In this document: in pieces, positions 1-8,480 of the stretch
Layout: each line of letters opens with the position of its first letter
Numbering within the stretch: position 1 is the first letter of the stretch
Source: Aminobacterium sp. MB27-C1
GTDB taxonomy: Bacteria; Synergistota; Synergistia; Synergistales; Aminobacteriaceae
Length of the DNA stretch: 64,000 bases
Assembly: GCF_030908405.1 (NCBI RefSeq)
Contig: NZ_CP133089.1
Span: 2,170,001-2,234,000, forward strand
Reading direction: 5' to 3'
Position numbers and translations under genes: made by a program
Notes under the pieces: generated by a model
What the model was told of the DNA's origin: nothing
Database searches by the model: none
The model's input: the letters and a program-made list of their open reading frames with translations, nothing else

Positions 1-646
1 GTTCGTCTGTTTCAGAAAAATCTACTAAACGACCATTTTTTAACCCTGTAACAGCTGTTAAAGCATTAATGCCAATATTGACAATCAACTTGCCCCAAAT
101 GAGTCCCATTACATTGGGCGATAATTTAACGTTAAAACCACCCTTTTTGAGTAAATCTCCTATCTTTTCAAGGCGCTCATCGATAAAACCAGAGAGCTCT
201 CCGATTACTGTGTCTCCTTGACCTGCATGGCGTATTTTTCCTGGTCCAAGCAATGTGGAACCATGTCCTGTTACACCTGCAATAACTTTTTCTTCGCCAA
301 CAACAGCACTTATTTTCTCTACATTACCAAGGCCGTTTTGAAGGGTTAAAACGCTTGTATGCGCCCCAATAATACCTTTCGCACTTTCCATCGCCTGAGA
401 TGTAAGCGTGGCCTTAACAAAAACAATAAGGAGGTCGCACTCCCCCGCCTCTTCAGGAGACGTAACAGCTCGAATAGAACGAATCGTACGCTCTCCTCCA
501 ATGCCCTCAATAAAGAGGCCGTGGGTATTAATGGCATCTACATGATCTTTCCAAACATCAATAAGCGTTACGTTAAAGCCTGCTTCAGCAAGCATTCCGC
601 CATAAAGGCATCCCATAGCTCCTGAGCCAAGAACAGCTATTTTCAT
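1..646 (-). CDS. panE: 2-dehydropantoate 2-reductase, 3' end cut by window
   Basis: NADPH-dependent reduction of ketopantoate to pantoate in pantothenate/CoA synthesis. The N-terminus MKIAVLGSGAMGCLYGGML carries the Rossmann GxGxxG motif, followed by the FVKA and LQNGLGN segments typical of the family. The start is the ATG at 646, preceded by GAGGTGA. Only the first 215 codons are present; the C-terminal domain lies outside. It follows panB by 16 bases on the minus strand, so the two consecutive pathway enzymes are co-transcribed. A second, divergent family member lies at 51899-52816. Confidence 0.85.
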   Translation of the reverse strand, partial: MKIAVLGSGAMGCLYGGMLAEAGFNVTLIDVWKDHVDAINTHGLFIEGIGGERTIRSIRAVTSPEEAGECDLLIVFVKATLTSQAMESAKGIIGAHTSVLTLQNGLGNVEKISAVVGEEKVIAGVTGHGSTLLGPGKIRHAGQGDTVIGELSGFIDERLEKIGDLLKKGGFNVKLSPNVMGLIWGKLIVNIGINALTAVTGLKNGRLVDFSETDE

Positions 647-662
647 ATTTTTCACCTCGGTC

Positions 663-1493
663 TTACTTGCGCAGATCTTTCAAATCGTCTCTGCTCAAAC
701 CTCCAAAGGTGTGTTTATCTTCCGGGAAAGAGCCTGAACGGACTTCTTCTTTGTATTCACCAAGAGCCTTTACAATTTCGTCTCCGATTTGAGCATACTG
801 TTTAACAAACTTGGGAAGGAATTTATCGAAGAGCCCCAACATATCGTGGAAAACCAAAACCTGACCGTCTGTATAACGTCCTGCTCCTATACCAATAATG
901 GGAATTGATACAGCTTCTGTAATTGCACGTCCTAATTCTTCAGGAACACACTCTACAACGATGGAAAATGCTCCGGCATCTTCTAGGGCTTTTGCTTCGT
1001 CAACAATTTTCTGAGCTGCTTCCAAACTTTTCCCCTGCACCTTAAAGCCACCGAGCATAGACGCCGTTTGAGGCGTAAGGCCAATATGTCCCTGAACGGG
1101 AATTCCTGCTTCAACAATGGCAGAAACGACTTCTGGGCGCCCGCCCTCAAGCTTGATCACATCGCAACCGCCTTCTTTCATGAGACGATTTGCACTGCGA
1201 ATGGCTTGAGAAATGCTTTCGTTATATGAGCCGAAAACCATATCGCCAACAATCATAGGTGTGGGAGCACCCTTTACAACGGGTTTGATGTGAGCAACCA
1301 TTTCGTCTGTGGTAAGAGGCACTGTCCCATCATTGCCAAGCATTGTCATAGAAAGAGAATCACCAACAAGAATGATCTCGATACCTGACTTCTCAACTAA
1401 AACAGCCTGAGCATAATCATACGCTGTAACCATCGATATTTTTTCGCCTTTTTGCTTCATTTCTTTGAGCTTTTGAATCGTTACCTTTGCCAT
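663..1493 (-). CDS. panB: 3-methyl-2-oxobutanoate hydroxymethyltransferase (PanB)
   Basis: First committed step of pantothenate synthesis: transfer of a hydroxymethyl group from methylene-tetrahydrofolate to ketoisovalerate, in the cytoplasm. The 276 residues match the usual family length. Visible signatures are MVTAYDYAQA near residue 22, VGDSLSM near 44, GGCDVIKLEGG near 108, GHIGLTPQ near 135 and the late IGIGAG near 200. The ATG at 1493 follows a GGGGG Shine-Dalgarno. It lies between the IclR regulator and panE on one strand. No panC or panD is visible in the window. Confidence 0.93.
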   Translation of the reverse strand: MAKVTIQKLKEMKQKGEKISMVTAYDYAQAVLVEKSGIEIILVGDSLSMTMLGNDGTVPLTTDEMVAHIKPVVKGAPTPMIVGDMVFGSYNESISQAIRSANRLMKEGGCDVIKLEGGRPEVVSAIVEAGIPVQGHIGLTPQTASMLGGFKVQGKSLEAAQKIVDEAKALEDAGAFSIVVECVPEELGRAITEAVSIPIIGIGAGRYTDGQVLVFHDMLGLFDKFLPKFVKQYAQIGDEIVKALGEYKEEVRSGSFPEDKHTFGGLSRDDLKDLRK

Positions 1494-1548
1494 TGCGAGA
1501 TTCCCCCTCTAGAGATATATAAAGTTTTTATACTTTTTCTTTGTCGAT

Positions 1549-2328
1549 TCAGGATTTGTACCCAAGGGTGGTCGAAAAACGTTTGGCCACATCTATAACC
1601 AAATCCCGAATGGCAATAAGACGTTCTGTATCTGCATAAAGGAATTTCGGCACTGCAACACTCAGAGCCGCGAACACTTCCCCAGAATGACCCCATACTG
1701 GAGCTGCTACACAAAAAAGGCCTTCAACGTACTCTTCGTTATCGATGCAATATCCTTGTTGGCGTATAGTCACAAGGTGCTCGAGTAATTCATCAAAATT
1801 GGTTACGGTATTTTCAGTAAAACGTATAAATGGTTCATCTTGAAGCAAGGCTCTAACTTGATGCTCAGGCATATAAGCCAACATGATCTTGCCAAGGCCA
1901 GTACAATAAGATGGCATTCGTTTTCCTATAGAAAGGTCTACTTTTATTGTTGATTGACTTTCGATTTTATCGATATAAATTACGTATTTTCCATCCATGA
2001 CAGCTAGATTTACCGCTTCGTTCGTTTTCTCTGAAAGCTCTCGCATAAAAGGCATTGCCTGTTTTCTCAGACCAAGAGATTTCACCACGTTATTTCCGAT
2101 TTCAAAAAGTTTAAAGCTATTGGAATATTTATGATTCGCCTGGTTTTGATTAACGTACCCCAAGCCTTTGAGGGTAGAAACAATTCGATGAACAGTACTC
2201 CGTTCTAAACTGAGCAAGTTACTCATTTCGGAAATACCTAACTCGCCACGTTCATCAAGTATTTCAATAATCGACATTGCTCTTTCTATAGACTGCACGT
2301 ACCCGGAACTTTTTTTGGAACCTGTCAC
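1549..2328 (-). CDS. IclR-family transcriptional regulator of the pantothenate genes
   Basis: Winged-helix N-terminus (VQSIERAMSIIEIL, then LSLERSTVHRIVSTLKGLGYV) plus an IclR effector-binding domain ending near DVAKRF. The reading frame is open upstream to 2406, but AAGGAGG sits nine bases before GTG 2328, which gives a 259-residue protein of normal family length. It heads the panB-panE unit. A TTCC-N7-GGAA dyad lies in its own leader at 2379-2393, suggesting autoregulation. Control of panB and panE is inferred from position; the effector is unknown. Confidence 0.85.
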   Translation of the reverse strand: MTGSKKSSGYVQSIERAMSIIEILDERGELGISEMSNLLSLERSTVHRIVSTLKGLGYVNQNQANHKYSNSFKLFEIGNNVVKSLGLRKQAMPFMRELSEKTNEAVNLAVMDGKYVIYIDKIESQSTIKVDLSIGKRMPSYCTGLGKIMLAYMPEHQVRALLQDEPFIRFTENTVTNFDELLEHLVTIRQQGYCIDNEEYVEGLFCVAAPVWGHSGEVFAALSVAVPKFLYADTERLIAIRDLVIDVAKRFSTTLGYKS

Positions 2329-2378
2329 GATAATCTGCCTCCTTCTTTGTAAGGGAGAAAACAGCCACCTCAGAAAGA

Positions 2379-2393
2379 TTCCATAATACGGAA
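2379..2393. promoter_or_regulatory. IclR-type operator dyad
   Basis: TTCCATAATACGGAA is a near-perfect 15-bp palindrome with TTCC/GGAA ends, the form typical of IclR-family operators. It lies just downstream of the predicted start of transcription and 51 bases upstream of the IclR start codon. Binding is inferred, not shown. Confidence 0.55.
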
Positions 2394-2423
2394 TAATATT
2401 CATCATTGTGGAAACGCAACTTA

Positions 2424-2451
2424 ATTATAAACATGCAGAATTGTATGTCAA
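2424..2451 (-). promoter_or_regulatory. sigma-70-type promoter of the iclR-panB-panE unit
   Basis: Read on the minus strand: TTGACA (2446-2451), 16-base spacer, TATAAT (2424-2429). Both hexamers are consensus. Transcription would start near 2417, upstream of the IclR-type dyad. Confidence 0.7.
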
Positions 2452-2527
2452 ACTAGAGAAGAAATACATTTTTGGTAGTTCCAATAATTATATTTTTCAC
2501 TTTTTATGTTACATGCGAGATTACAAC

Positions 2528-2567
2528 AAACAAGGGGGTGTCCAACGATGCGGACACCCCCTTGTTT
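2528..2567. terminator. hairpin terminator after panF
   Basis: Arms CAAGGGGGTGTCC (2531-2543) and GGACACCCCCTTG (2552-2564) pair perfectly around an 8-base loop, extended by flanking AAA/TTT. It lies 27 bases past the panF stop on the minus strand. The T run is short (TTTGTT). Confidence 0.75.
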
Positions 2568-2593
2568 ATTCTCGAAAAAATATCCGATACCTT

Positions 2594-4069
2594 TTATCCC
2601 CAAAAGAGTTCTATCGTCTTGTCGTCTGGCTTTTTACCTATATAAGCACCAATAATAAACGCTATAAGCCCTATAGCAATTGTAGGAACAATCTGATGAG
2701 CTCCCATCCATTTTACTTTTGTAATAGTGAAATAGATGAAAGACCCGCATCCTGCAACAATAGATAAAATAGCACCCGTAGCATTTGCACGTTTCCAATA
2801 AAGGCCCAAAATCGTTGGCCAAAGGAAAACCGCTTCAAGACCACCAAAAGCAAAAAGGTTTATCCAGACCAATAAAGAAGGAGGTCTAAGCGCTGCTAAA
2901 AAGACCATCACACCCAATATACCTGTCACAACAAAGCTCATACGTCCTATTGCCGCTGGATTAACTTTTTCAGGTTCTTTAGAAATATAGTTTAAATAGA
3001 GATCTTTAATAATGGCTGCCGATGCAAGAATAAGCATAGAGTCCACTGTAGACATAATAGCTGCAAGTGGTCCTGCTATAAATATTCCGGCCCAGAAAGG
3101 AGAAAGAAGATGGATCGTTAAGGTTGGAACTGCAAGGTCTCCCACTTCGATATTAGGAACGACAGCTCGTCCTAACGCCCCCACCATATGCATACAGAGC
3201 ATAAGAAACCCTACAATAAATGTTCCAACAATCATGGCATTGTGCATTGATCGGGCATCTTTATATCCCATACATTTTACTGTTGTTTGCGGAAGCCCTA
3301 GTATGGCAAATCCCACGAGAACCCAAAAGGAAAGAATAAAGGGTTTTGATATAAAATTATTGGGCCCAAATGGAGTTATCAGGGCAGGATCAATTTCATG
3401 AAGTTTCTGTATTACTGAGGTCATTCCTCCGCCTGCATGGACAACGCTCCAAAGTAAGGCAATTGATGCAACAACCATCATAGAACCCTGAATTGTATCG
3501 GTAAGGACAACAGCTCTAAAACCACCAACTGTCGTATATATAATAACCGTCACACCAAAGATAATCAGACCTACAAGGTAAGGATATCCTGTAATGCTCT
3601 GAAAAAGTCTCGCACCCCCAATAAACTGGGCGAGCATAGAAGCCATGAAAAAGACAAGCAATGCAATCGAAGAAAGAATAACAACGGCATCGTTGCGATA
3701 TCGTGCCCTTAAAAACTCTGTAACTGTTACTGCATTAATGCGGCGAGCAATAATAGCAAATTTTTTCCCCAAAACGCCTAACGTTAAAAAAGCAGTAGGG
3801 ACCTGAATCATAGCGAGAAGAATCCAGCCCAATCCCATTTTATAGGCAACCCCCGGGCCACCTACAAAGCTACTAGCGCTGGTATAGGTAGTTATAATCG
3901 CCATGGCTAAAACAAAACCGCCCATGGAGCGGCTTCCAAGAAAATACTCTTCAACAAAACTTTTTGTATCGTGAGTTTTTTTACCTATCTTTCGACTCCA
4001 GAGCGCTATAGCCATAACACCGGCAAGATAAAGGACGAGAGGTAAAATCATATAGAATCGTTGCGTCAT
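2594..4069 (-). CDS. panF: sodium:solute symporter, pantothenate type (PanF-like)
   Basis: SSS-family inner-membrane symporter of 491 residues with about 13 hydrophobic segments. FVEEYFLGSRSMGGFVLAM near residue 38 and the TTYTSASSFVGGPGVAYKMG region near 61 are family hallmarks. Assignment to pantothenate rests on family resemblance, on the small YhdT-like partner overlapping its start, and on the neighbouring panB and panE genes. The ATG at 4069 overlaps the end of the small gene by four bases. A strong hairpin terminator follows. Confidence 0.8.
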   Translation of the reverse strand: MTQRFYMILPLVLYLAGVMAIALWSRKIGKKTHDTKSFVEEYFLGSRSMGGFVLAMAIITTYTSASSFVGGPGVAYKMGLGWILLAMIQVPTAFLTLGVLGKKFAIIARRINAVTVTEFLRARYRNDAVVILSSIALLVFFMASMLAQFIGGARLFQSITGYPYLVGLIIFGVTVIIYTTVGGFRAVVLTDTIQGSMMVVASIALLWSVVHAGGGMTSVIQKLHEIDPALITPFGPNNFISKPFILSFWVLVGFAILGLPQTTVKCMGYKDARSMHNAMIVGTFIVGFLMLCMHMVGALGRAVVPNIEVGDLAVPTLTIHLLSPFWAGIFIAGPLAAIMSTVDSMLILASAAIIKDLYLNYISKEPEKVNPAAIGRMSFVVTGILGVMVFLAALRPPSLLVWINLFAFGGLEAVFLWPTILGLYWKRANATGAILSIVAGCGSFIYFTITKVKWMGAHQIVPTIAIGLIAFIIGAYIGKKPDDKTIELFWG

Positions 4070-4347
4070 AGTTCTTCACGACCTTCCTTGTCTGGTGATT
4101 CTTCAAGCGAAATATCTTTAAAGAATAATCTAACCACTCCCCAAACAAGAAAAGAAATTCCAATATATCCAACAATGCAACTATAAAAGAACCATGATGG
4201 CATGCCAAAAACATACGTATACGACGACGGGTCGCCACTTCCTAAACCGTAGGCTGTTCCATACCACCAAGCAAAAAAGACACCGTAAAGAGCAAGTGAA
4301 ATAAGAGCTTCTTTATTCGCTTGATTGTACCGGCCTGTTTTCTTCAC
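4066..4347 (-). CDS. YhdT/DUF997-type small subunit of the pantothenate symporter
   Basis: 93-residue membrane protein with two hydrophobic segments (LISLALYGVFFAWWYGTAYG and SWFFYSCIVGYIGISFLVWG) and a charged C-terminus, the plan of DUF997 proteins encoded beside panF. The GTG start at 4347 follows AAAGGAGG by nine bases. It ends inside the panF start, indicating translational coupling. Its role (assembly or stability of the symporter) is inferred from this constant pairing. Confidence 0.75.
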   Translation of the reverse strand: MKKTGRYNQANKEALISLALYGVFFAWWYGTAYGLGSGDPSSYTYVFGMPSWFFYSCIVGYIGISFLVWGVVRLFFKDISLEESPDKEGREEL

Positions 4348-4361
4348 TCTTATTGCCTCCT

Positions 4362-4880
4362 TTACTTTCCCTTCATTTTAAAATGGCCGCCCCAACACCC
4401 TTTGAGATCAGATATACACACAAAACCTTTTGCACCTATAATTTCTGAAATCTGAGGAATATCAGAACGATGACAAATGACTTTAACAACATAGCGAAGT
4501 CCCGCGCGACCTTGTCCAACGAGAACAGTTGCACCGAAACCGGCTTTGCGAATTTGCTCAATAACTAATCGGGTTTCTTGGTTTCGTTCTAAAATGATTT
4601 CAAGAGTAACGAAAGCATTAAGTAATTTTTCTTCCAAAAGAGAGCCCATAAAGTTACCTGCTCCATACCCTCCTGCGTAGGCGATAAGTTGAGGGAAGGT
4701 CAGGGAGCCACCTCCACCAAGAATATAACCGAGAACAGACATGTAGATCATTACTTCAAGAAAACCGATTGTTGCCGCAAGCCGCCGTCTTCCTCTCACA
4801 AGAAAAAGGATCCTCACCGTTCCAAGACTGACATCAAGAATACGAGCGCTAAAGATAAGTGCAAGTCCGAGCAAATCCAT
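4362..4880 (-). CDS. UPF0316 membrane protein (DUF5698 plus DUF2179)
   Basis: 172 residues. Three N-terminal hydrophobic segments include the arginine-bearing SLGTVRILFLVRGRRRLA stretch typical of UPF0316. A soluble C-terminal DUF2179-like domain (ETRLVIEQIRKAGFGATVLVGQG) resembles small-ligand sensor domains of YitT-type proteins. Function is unknown in the family. It ends 14 bases before the YhdT-like gene, so it may be co-transcribed with panF, which is not a known association. Confidence 0.75.
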   Translation of the reverse strand: MDLLGLALIFSARILDVSLGTVRILFLVRGRRRLAATIGFLEVMIYMSVLGYILGGGGSLTFPQLIAYAGGYGAGNFMGSLLEEKLLNAFVTLEIILERNQETRLVIEQIRKAGFGATVLVGQGRAGLRYVVKVICHRSDIPQISEIIGAKGFVCISDLKGCWGGHFKMKGK

Positions 4881-4912
4881 GACGCATCATTCTCCTAATT
4901 TTATGTAAAGGG

Positions 4913-4938
4913 AAGGCGGACAGCTCTCTGTCCGCCTT
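4913..4938 (-). terminator. hairpin terminator after the foldase gene
   Basis: Arms AAGGCGGACA (4913-4922) and TGTCCGCCTT (4929-4938) pair perfectly around GCTCTC. It lies 34 bases after the foldase stop on the minus strand and closes the operon that begins at 9746. The tail is only modestly T-rich. Confidence 0.65.
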
Positions 4939-4971
4939 ATGCTGTCTGCCAAACTCCGTTCGTAAGAAAAA

Positions 4972-5817
4972 TTACTTTTTCTCTATAATTTCTACCTTAT
5001 ATTCTTTGCGAAGACGCTCTGTTTCTTCAAGATATATTTTAGAACGTTTATCTTTAAGAATGTTAGCCTCTATCTGACCTTTCACGTCTTCAAAAGACTT
5101 TAACGAAGCAGGCTTTTTATCTTCAAGCCTGATAATGTGCCACCCAAACTGGCTCTGTACAGGAGCACTTATTTCGCCCTTTTTAAGGGCTTCTGTAGCT
5201 TTACTGAATTCAGGAACAACTTGATCACCTTGGAAATAACCTAAATCTCCCTTTTGTTGTTTTGAAGGGCAAGTTGAATACTTTTCAACGGCCTCTTCAA
5301 AAGAAAGCTTCTTTGTCTCTATCTCTTCTCGAATCTTTTTTGCTTCCTCTTCGCTTGCCACTAAAATATGGCTTGCTCTCATCTGTGCAGGGATATTAAA
5401 TTCTGTCAGATGCACAGCGTAATAATCTTTTGCTTCTTTTTCCGTTACGGCAGCTTTACTCAGCATCTTCTCCACGGCAGTCTGACGCAGTAACTCCCTT
5501 TTTATATTCTCAAGGCGCTCCATAAATACAGGATCTTTTTCAAGGTTATTATCCTTGGCCCAACGAGCAAAAACTTCGAGATTGATCAACTCGTCTAATA
5601 TAGCCTTACGTCCTTGCTCATTCTCGTAGTACATGCGCTGCTGAGGATCAAGAGAGTTGATTATATCGTCAACATTCTGTTCTTTTATCTCTACATCGCC
5701 TACCCGAGCCAATACGTTGTTCTTTTCATTTTTCGCTTCTTGAGCTCCCGCCATGCTTCCCCAAGCCATCATCACTATGACAGCCATTACACATAAAACT
5801 CTCATATTTTTTTTCAT
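4972..5817 (-). CDS. parvulin-type peptidyl-prolyl isomerase, exported (PrsA/SurA-like)
   Basis: Exported folding helper. The start is ATG 5817 with GGAGGG upstream; it gives 281 residues beginning MKKNMRVLCVMAVIVMMAWG, a signal peptide cleaved near AGA-QEA. Residues about 25-150 form a SurA_N-like chaperone region. A PpiC domain follows, with MRASHILVASEEEAKKI, the CPSKQQKGDLGYF turn and FGWHIIRLEDKKP. No lipobox is seen. It is the last gene of the serine-dehydratase operon and is followed by a hairpin. Confidence 0.85.
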   Translation of the reverse strand: MKKNMRVLCVMAVIVMMAWGSMAGAQEAKNEKNNVLARVGDVEIKEQNVDDIINSLDPQQRMYYENEQGRKAILDELINLEVFARWAKDNNLEKDPVFMERLENIKRELLRQTAVEKMLSKAAVTEKEAKDYYAVHLTEFNIPAQMRASHILVASEEEAKKIREEIETKKLSFEEAVEKYSTCPSKQQKGDLGYFQGDQVVPEFSKATEALKKGEISAPVQSQFGWHIIRLEDKKPASLKSFEDVKGQIEANILKDKRSKIYLEETERLRKEYKVEIIEKK

Positions 5818-5863
5818 ACATATCCCTCCAAACCATACGATGCACTGAAACGTTGCCAGTGTA

Positions 5864-7393
5864 TCACAGGCTCTCATCGTCGTCATTCAACAAAGACGAA
5901 AGAAAACATACTACATCTTCAGCTTGCATTTCCTTTGCATCTTCACCATAGTGAACTTCCACTATTCCTTCTGCCGCTTTGCGTCCTACAACGACTTTGA
6001 CAGGAATTCCGAAAAGTTCAAAATCAGCGAATTTTGCCCCCGCTCGTTCATTCCTATCATCAAAAAGGACAACAATCCCATTTTGTGCCATCTCCAGATA
6101 AAGATTGGTAGCCAGGTTCATTGCCACTTCATCTTTCACCGACGGAACAATAATATCTACATCGAATGGCGCCAAACCAAAGGGATATGTTTTCTCTCGT
6201 GCCAGAGCTGTTAGGATACTGTTAAGATCGATCCAGCCTTTCCATAATGTGCATTTCTCGGTTTGTCCCTGTTGATCCTGGTAAGGGATCCCCTCAATGT
6301 CACTCTTTTCGCTCCATACTGCTGCTACTTTGTTCCATAAAAAAGGTTGAAGCTCAAGCCCACAACGTGGACAATTCATTCCTTCACGAAGAAGAGCAAC
6401 ATCACCAATATGCTTTGTTTTAAAATCTCTTCCCCACGTAACTCCTGTGAGGTGATAGTTGGGTTTATTAGCTCCCGTAACAACACCGCTACATCCTTCT
6501 ATACTTATATCAGCGACTAGACAAACTCTTTCAGGAAGTCCTACAGGGCCAAGATAACCTGGTTTCTGCCCCATTACCGACATGAGTTCGTTCTCTTCTG
6601 CTATTCGAACCTTCTTGACCTTTAAAAAGAGAGCCAGCTTTTCTTCACTTATATGCAGATCTCCTCGAATAAGCACTGCTACAGGTCTCCAGCCATCATC
6701 AACTTCAGCCATATAAAACATGGTCTTTACTGTTTGTTCAGCAGGAATATGCAAAAATTCGCATAGTTCTTCTATAGAACTTGCATTTGGGGTATGAATT
6801 TCTTGCCGAACCATCTCTTTCTCTGTTCGATAAGGTTTGCTTTGTTCTATTCGTGCATTTTCAGTACCCGTCCAGCCACACGATGAGCAGGCAACTCCAT
6901 TTTCGACTGCAATATACTGATCTGAAGCCTTCAAAGCAACGTAACTTCCGTCAGTACCCAACGTTTCATCGCTCATAACGATGCTTGGAAGATTTAAATT
7001 TTGTAATATGTTATCTATAGTATGAACTATCTCCTGTTGCGCCTCTTTGCCAGAAGCAGTCTCTATTCCTCCTAGAAGAAGCAAACCTTGCCGAAGCTCC
7101 ATAAAGTTCAGAGGCAAATCTCGATAACTTTGTACTGCACGTTGGGCAAGGGCATATAAGCCATCTTTCTTGTAAAGGAGAGAGTCAAGTTGTTGAAAAT
7201 TTTCTTCCATTAACGCATGCAGAAAGGTCCAAGCAACATTTTCTCGCAATATGGAGCCAAGAGGCAGCAAGTTCCACTCTTCATTTTGAAAATCCAGGGC
7301 ATACCCACTTCTAATGAGACGAATAACACCTGGATCTTGCCAACCAGCTGGTGCTTTTTTTAATGTCGGCGTAAGCAAAGAAGTCATTTTCAT
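5864..7393 (-). CDS. prolyl-tRNA-synthetase-like protein with degraded catalytic core and intact editing domain
   Basis: 509 residues colinear with bacterial ProRS. The N-terminus resembles the family start (TSLLTPTLKKAPA). The expected class II motif 2 (FRDEIRPR...EF.MKDAYSF) is replaced by LRQGLLLLGGIETASGKEA at 100-118, and motif 3 (GIGRT) by GWIDLNSILTALAREKT at 386-402, so the ATP-binding arginines are absent. By contrast the INS/YbaK editing domain (about 185-345) keeps TVKT (Lys223), RGD, GPVG (282-285), GAN (307-309) and His314. Zinc-type cysteine pairs (169/172, 341/344) and the anticodon-binding domain (about 412-509) are intact. Aminoacylation looks impossible; trans-editing of mischarged tRNA(Pro) is the inference. 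A true proS should exist elsewhere. ATG 7393 follows GGGAGG. Confidence 0.8.
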   Translation of the reverse strand: MKMTSLLTPTLKKAPAGWQDPGVIRLIRSGYALDFQNEEWNLLPLGSILRENVAWTFLHALMEENFQQLDSLLYKKDGLYALAQRAVQSYRDLPLNFMELRQGLLLLGGIETASGKEAQQEIVHTIDNILQNLNLPSIVMSDETLGTDGSYVALKASDQYIAVENGVACSSCGWTGTENARIEQSKPYRTEKEMVRQEIHTPNASSIEELCEFLHIPAEQTVKTMFYMAEVDDGWRPVAVLIRGDLHISEEKLALFLKVKKVRIAEENELMSVMGQKPGYLGPVGLPERVCLVADISIEGCSGVVTGANKPNYHLTGVTWGRDFKTKHIGDVALLREGMNCPRCGLELQPFLWNKVAAVWSEKSDIEGIPYQDQQGQTEKCTLWKGWIDLNSILTALAREKTYPFGLAPFDVDIIVPSVKDEVAMNLATNLYLEMAQNGIVVLFDDRNERAGAKFADFELFGIPVKVVVGRKAAEGIVEVHYGEDAKEMQAEDVVCFLSSLLNDDDESL

Positions 7394-7431
7394 TGAAATA
7401 TCCTCCCAAAAATGTTGTGTAATCTAAATAC

Positions 7432-7605
7432 TTAATCCATAAAATATTGACTGTAAGCCAATATGAAAAGAGCAACCGCCCAAACAATATCAAGCATAGC
7501 ACGGCCAGTCTGCCCCATACGAAATCGCCGAAAAGAGATAAAAAGCAGGGCTACACCACATAAAATTACAATTATAGGAGCAAGCGTAGTAGCAAAAAAT
7601 TGCAT
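7432..7605 (-). CDS. 57-residue membrane protein of unknown function
   Basis: Two hydrophobic segments (LAPIIVILCGVALLFISF and LDIVWAVALFILAYSQYFM) are separated by a basic loop RRFRMGQTGR, so both ends probably face outward. AAGGTGG lies eight bases before ATG 7605; an upstream in-frame GTG at 7617 has no proper spacing. It starts five bases after the serine dehydratase alpha stop and sits within the operon. No family was recognised. Confidence 0.7.
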   Translation of the reverse strand: MQFFATTLAPIIVILCGVALLFISFRRFRMGQTGRAMLDIVWAVALFILAYSQYFMD

Positions 7606-7610
7606 AAGGG

Positions 7611-8480
7611 CTACCACCTTTCATGAAGGATTTCTGCCACAAGACGACGTGCAGTAGGAGTAATAGCTAAGCCGCCATGAGCAGTCTCTCGTAAAGATTC
7701 TGGCAGAGCACGTCCCACCTGAGCCATGGCATCAATAACTTCGTCAGCAGGAATAATAGATTTTATCCCTGCTAGAGCCATATCTGCCGCAAGAGCCGCC
7801 ACCGAAACAAGAAGTCCATTTCTCTTAATACATGGAGATTCTACTAAGCCTCCCACAGGATCGCAGACAAGTCCAAGCACTGATTTAAAAGTGAGAGCAA
7901 CGCTTTGTTCTATAGCTTCAGAAATACCTCCATGCATAGCAACCAAAGCGGCAGCTCCCATAGCCGCTGCGGCTCCACATTCAGCCTGACATCCACCTTC
8001 TGCTCCAGCCAACGTTGCTCTAGATGCTATAACAGACCCGATAGATCCGGCAACAATCAATCCGTCAAGAAGTGTCTTATCCTGCGTGGCAAAGATATCT
8101 TTATGGGCAAAAAGAAGCCCTGGCAAAATACCACAGCTTCCGGCAGTAGGAGCTGCAACAATACGCCCCATAGCTGCATTATATGTTGCTACCGCCAATG
8201 CAATCTCACTCGCTCGCAATATATATTGGCCTGAAAGATTCTTTTCTTTCTGAGCATACGAAGCTAATTTTCCTCGATCAGATCGAACTATTTTGCCATT
8301 CCATTCATGTTCAAGGGCATCGTGAACAGATTTTTCCATATCAACAAGACGGCTTTTCATCCTTTCACGAATGCGATCGACTGGAAGGCCTGTCTCTTGT
8401 TCCTCCTGCGACAAAACAACTTCAACAAAAGAGCTCTTTTGATTCAAGCTCTGGGCAACAAGTTCAGAAATAGACCTCAT
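7611..8480 (-). CDS. sdaAA: L-serine dehydratase, iron-sulfur type, alpha subunit
   Basis: Deaminates L-serine to pyruvate and ammonia using a [4Fe-4S] cluster. The 289 residues carry the APTAGSCGILPG motif near residue 110, the GGCQAECGAAAAMGAAALV stretch near 160 and SPCIKRN near 215, which together provide the cluster cysteines. It overlaps the beta-subunit gene (ATGA). The two-gene form is usual in Firmicutes-like anaerobes and central to amino-acid fermentation. Confidence 0.93.
   Translation of the reverse strand: MRSISELVAQSLNQKSSFVEVVLSQEEQETGLPVDRIRERMKSRLVDMEKSVHDALEHEWNGKIVRSDRGKLASYAQKEKNLSGQYILRASEIALAVATYNAAMGRIVAAPTAGSCGILPGLLFAHKDIFATQDKTLLDGLIVAGSIGSVIASRATLAGAEGGCQAECGAAAAMGAAALVAMHGGISEAIEQSVALTFKSVLGLVCDPVGGLVESPCIKRNGLLVSVAALAADMALAGIKSIIPADEVIDAMAQVGRALPESLRETAHGGLAITPTARRLVAEILHERW

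Noticed and set aside
2408-2767. Plus-strand 119-codon open frame
   Set aside because: It runs through the panF terminator and antisense to panF; no ribosome site and no recognisable protein.
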